From positions 1 to 7,245 of the forward strand of contig JAJPZD010000159.1 of the NCBI GenBank assembly GCA_021204605.1: a stretch of DNA of 7,245 nucleotides. The letters run 5' to 3'. Below the pieces are notes generated by a model that searched no databases, was not told the origin of the DNA, and was given only the letters and a program-made list of their open reading frames with translations. The stretch comes from Prevotella sp. (lineage in GTDB: Bacteria; Bacteroidota; Bacteroidia; Bacteroidales; Bacteroidaceae). Shown one piece after another: positions 5,873-7,245 of this stretch. Numbering within the stretch: position 1 is the stretch's first letter; the number at the start of each line of letters is the position of its first letter. The position numbers and the translations under genes are program-made.

Positions 5873-6466
5873 TTATTTTATTTCTTCTGACTTTATTCCC
5901 AATGCACTCATCATTGAGTAGCCAAGTATCTCCTGACGGAAATTACCACCCTCCATAGGTTGCATTGCAAAAACCGTTATACGCTTTTCCTCTGGCACAT
6001 TGCGCAGAGCATGGCGGATACGGTCGTAATAACTCTCCGCATCTCCGATAACCATAAGGCGCTTCACCTCTTTCTGGCTGCTCACATGTGAAAGGATATC
6101 AATAAAGAAGTCCTCCTTGCTTATAACATCTTCCACAGGCAGTGAACTGATTATAAACTCGCCCAAATTGTCTTTGAACGCCTTGGAGTCAAGTTCCTTT
6201 GAGTGATTTGACGGCAGGAAATTATCCATTGCCTGTTTATCCTTGTCGTGAATCAATATCACATGAGTATTGTTGCTCCCCTCACGAACACCGCCATCAA
6301 GAGCCACACAGTCGAGCCAGCGTGCCATATCAGCCGGCGGTATCCTCCTGCCAATAATACGCTCAAAATTCACTATGAGGTCGAATGCCACCTTGTCGAT
6401 ATAGTCTGCGTCTGCAATGATCACATTCTCGCAACAGTCCTCATTTTTCCGCAACTCGTCTTTCAT
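5873..6466 (-). CDS. DUF6621 family protein, function unknown
   Basis: This 197-residue protein matches, from memory, a conserved Bacteroidota family named DUF6621; no function is established. It has no signal peptide or membrane segment. Alternating hydrophobic strands and helices suggest a Rossmann-like alpha/beta fold: VIIADADYID (15-24), WLDCVALDGG (50-59), THVILIHD (67-74), KRLMVIGDAES (135-145) and RITVFAMQPM (162-171). Asp19, Asp21 and Asp142 sit at strand ends, an arrangement that recalls NYN/PIN-type nucleases; this is inference only. The C-terminal segment GGNFRQEILGYSMMSALGI looks strongly conserved. The ATG was chosen over an in-frame TTG 18 nt upstream because a -7 box overlaps that region. 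It precedes the carboxyspermidine synthase gene by 20 nt. Confidence 0.82.
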   Translation of the reverse strand: MKDELRKNEDCCENVIIADADYIDKVAFDLIVNFERIIGRRIPPADMARWLDCVALDGGVREGSNNTHVILIHDKDKQAMDNFLPSNHSKELDSKAFKDNLGEFIISSLPVEDVISKEDFFIDILSHVSSQKEVKRLMVIGDAESYYDRIRHALRNVPEEKRITVFAMQPMEGGNFRQEILGYSMMSALGIKSEEIK

Positions 6467-6471
6467 GTATG

Positions 6472-6479
6472 CAAACTTA
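6472..6479 (-). promoter_or_regulatory. Candidate -7 box directly before the DUF6621 start codon
   Basis: On the minus strand TAAGTTTG matches TAnnTTTG exactly and ends only 5 nt before the ATG at 6466. If used, the transcript would start at or almost at the start codon and be leaderless. No clear -33 element lies at the usual spacing, so the site is uncertain. The 72-nt gap to dgt leaves room for a separate promoter. Confidence 0.45.
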
Positions 6480-6538
6480 CACAAAATAATCCAATTTGTA
6501 TGCTTGTTTACAAAATAAAAACTGTTTTGAGCGACAAA

Positions 6539-7245
6539 CTATATTATCGGCAGACTTGTTCCGTTGATTTTCTGGTAAATATCAAGGGCATAGACATCGG
6601 TCATTCCACTGATATAATCTATCACAGCCATTATCCGTGTATCTAAATCAGTGGAGTCAATATCATACTGGCTGCTTACTCTACTGATGAGTTGTCGGGA
6701 ATAGAAACGGTCGGGGTTGACCACCGCCTCGGTCATAACTTCCATTAATGTAGCCATGATACGGAAACCGCTCAGTTCCACGTCAAGCACCAGTTTGCTC
6801 TTATAAATACGCTCCTTTGAGATATCCACGCACTTGCGGTAGGCGGCATGCAGTTTCTTGGACATATTATCAACTAAACTGCCATTGAAAGTACCATGAA
6901 GAATTTCTTGTTCATGTTCAAGGAATACCTTTACACATTCCCGCTCAAGTTCACCAATAAGACGTGCACGCAAATAAACCACTTTCTCGTTATCATCAGA
7001 GATGCCCTCGTCAATTATTCTTTGTCTGATTTTGCACTGCGTTTCCTCGTCAAAGAAATCCAAGAAAAGGCCTTGCACGTTATCGTAAGTAAGGATTTTC
7101 AACTTATGCGCATCCTCAATGTCCATTATCTCATAACAAATATCATCGGCAGCCTCAACCAAATAAACCAATGGGTGACGGGCATATTGTAATGGCTCAT
7201 CAGCACCCGACTTGCAAATTAAGCCCAATTCATCGGCGATTTTCT
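6539..7245 (-). CDS. dgt: dGTP triphosphohydrolase, C-terminal part (5' end outside window)
   Basis: The reading frame is open to the right edge, and 234 codons before the stop are present. The fragment begins KIADELGL, followed by YARHPLVYLVEAADDICYEIMDIEDAHKL-type sequence. EAADD (about fragment residues 30-34) contains the last aspartate ligand of the HD metal site, and EAADDIxY with DxEDA is diagnostic of Dgt-type enzymes (E. coli has EAADDISY). The HD doublet and the upstream histidine lie beyond the window. The enzyme splits dGTP into deoxyguanosine and triphosphate and so controls the dNTP pool. The C-terminal part contains SGMTDVYALDIYQKINGTS, also typical of the family. The end is intact with a TAG stop. 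It is transcribed towards the DUF6621 gene, 72 nt away. Confidence 0.92.
   Translation of the reverse strand, partial: KIADELGLICKSGADEPLQYARHPLVYLVEAADDICYEIMDIEDAHKLKILTYDNVQGLFLDFFDEETQCKIRQRIIDEGISDDNEKVVYLRARLIGELERECVKVFLEHEQEILHGTFNGSLVDNMSKKLHAAYRKCVDISKERIYKSKLVLDVELSGFRIMATLMEVMTEAVVNPDRFYSRQLISRVSSQYDIDSTDLDTRIMAVIDYISGMTDVYALDIYQKINGTSLPII

Noticed and set aside
6495..6514. TTTGTA/TACAAA inverted repeat between dgt and the DUF6621 gene as a terminator
   Set aside because: Only 6 AT-rich pairs with no clean T-run after it; too weak to call.

Overview
The window looks like chromosomal DNA from a member of the Bacteroidota, most likely Prevotella/Segatella or a close relative. The reasons are promoter -7 boxes of the form TAnnTTTG, AT-rich leaders without clear Shine-Dalgarno sequences, a Bacteroidota-type RecA, a carboxyspermidine-pathway polyamine gene and a conserved hypothetical family (DUF6621) that I know only from this phylum. 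No RNA genes, CRISPR arrays, insertion sequences or phage genes were seen.

Left third (1-2572, plus strand): a promoter region followed by three tandem FKBP-type peptidyl-prolyl isomerase genes. They are paralogues with the same plan (N-terminal dimerisation-type module, charged helix, C-terminal FKBP domain) but different export signals. The first has none (cytoplasm), the second has a lipoprotein signal peptide (membrane anchored) and the third has a cleavable signal peptide (periplasm). They are spaced like an operon and end at two successive hairpins. The second hairpin is an unusually long, near-perfect 22-bp stem.

Middle (2816-4649, minus strand): a SprT/Spartan-like zinc metalloprotease gene lies downstream of recA. 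A long terminator-like hairpin fills the gap, ending 12 nt before the protease start codon. The recA promoter overlaps the stop codon of the gene upstream of it.

Right third (4626-7245, minus strand): reading in the direction of transcription, there is the 3' part of dgt (dGTP triphosphohydrolase, cut by the window edge), a DUF6621 gene with its own candidate promoter, and a carboxyspermidine/carboxynorspermidine synthase gene 20 nt further on. recA follows. The minus-strand block therefore groups nucleotide-pool control, polyamine synthesis, recombinational repair and a possible DNA-protein-crosslink protease. Joint function is only an inference from order.

Most of the window is ordinary core-genome content. 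The points most worth a second look are the three-compartment FKBP set with an altered pocket in the second member, the long palindrome at 2654-2713, the hairpin in front of the protease gene, the promoter/stop-codon overlap at recA, and the uncharacterised DUF6621 protein, which has a pattern suggestive of a NYN/PIN-like nuclease fold.
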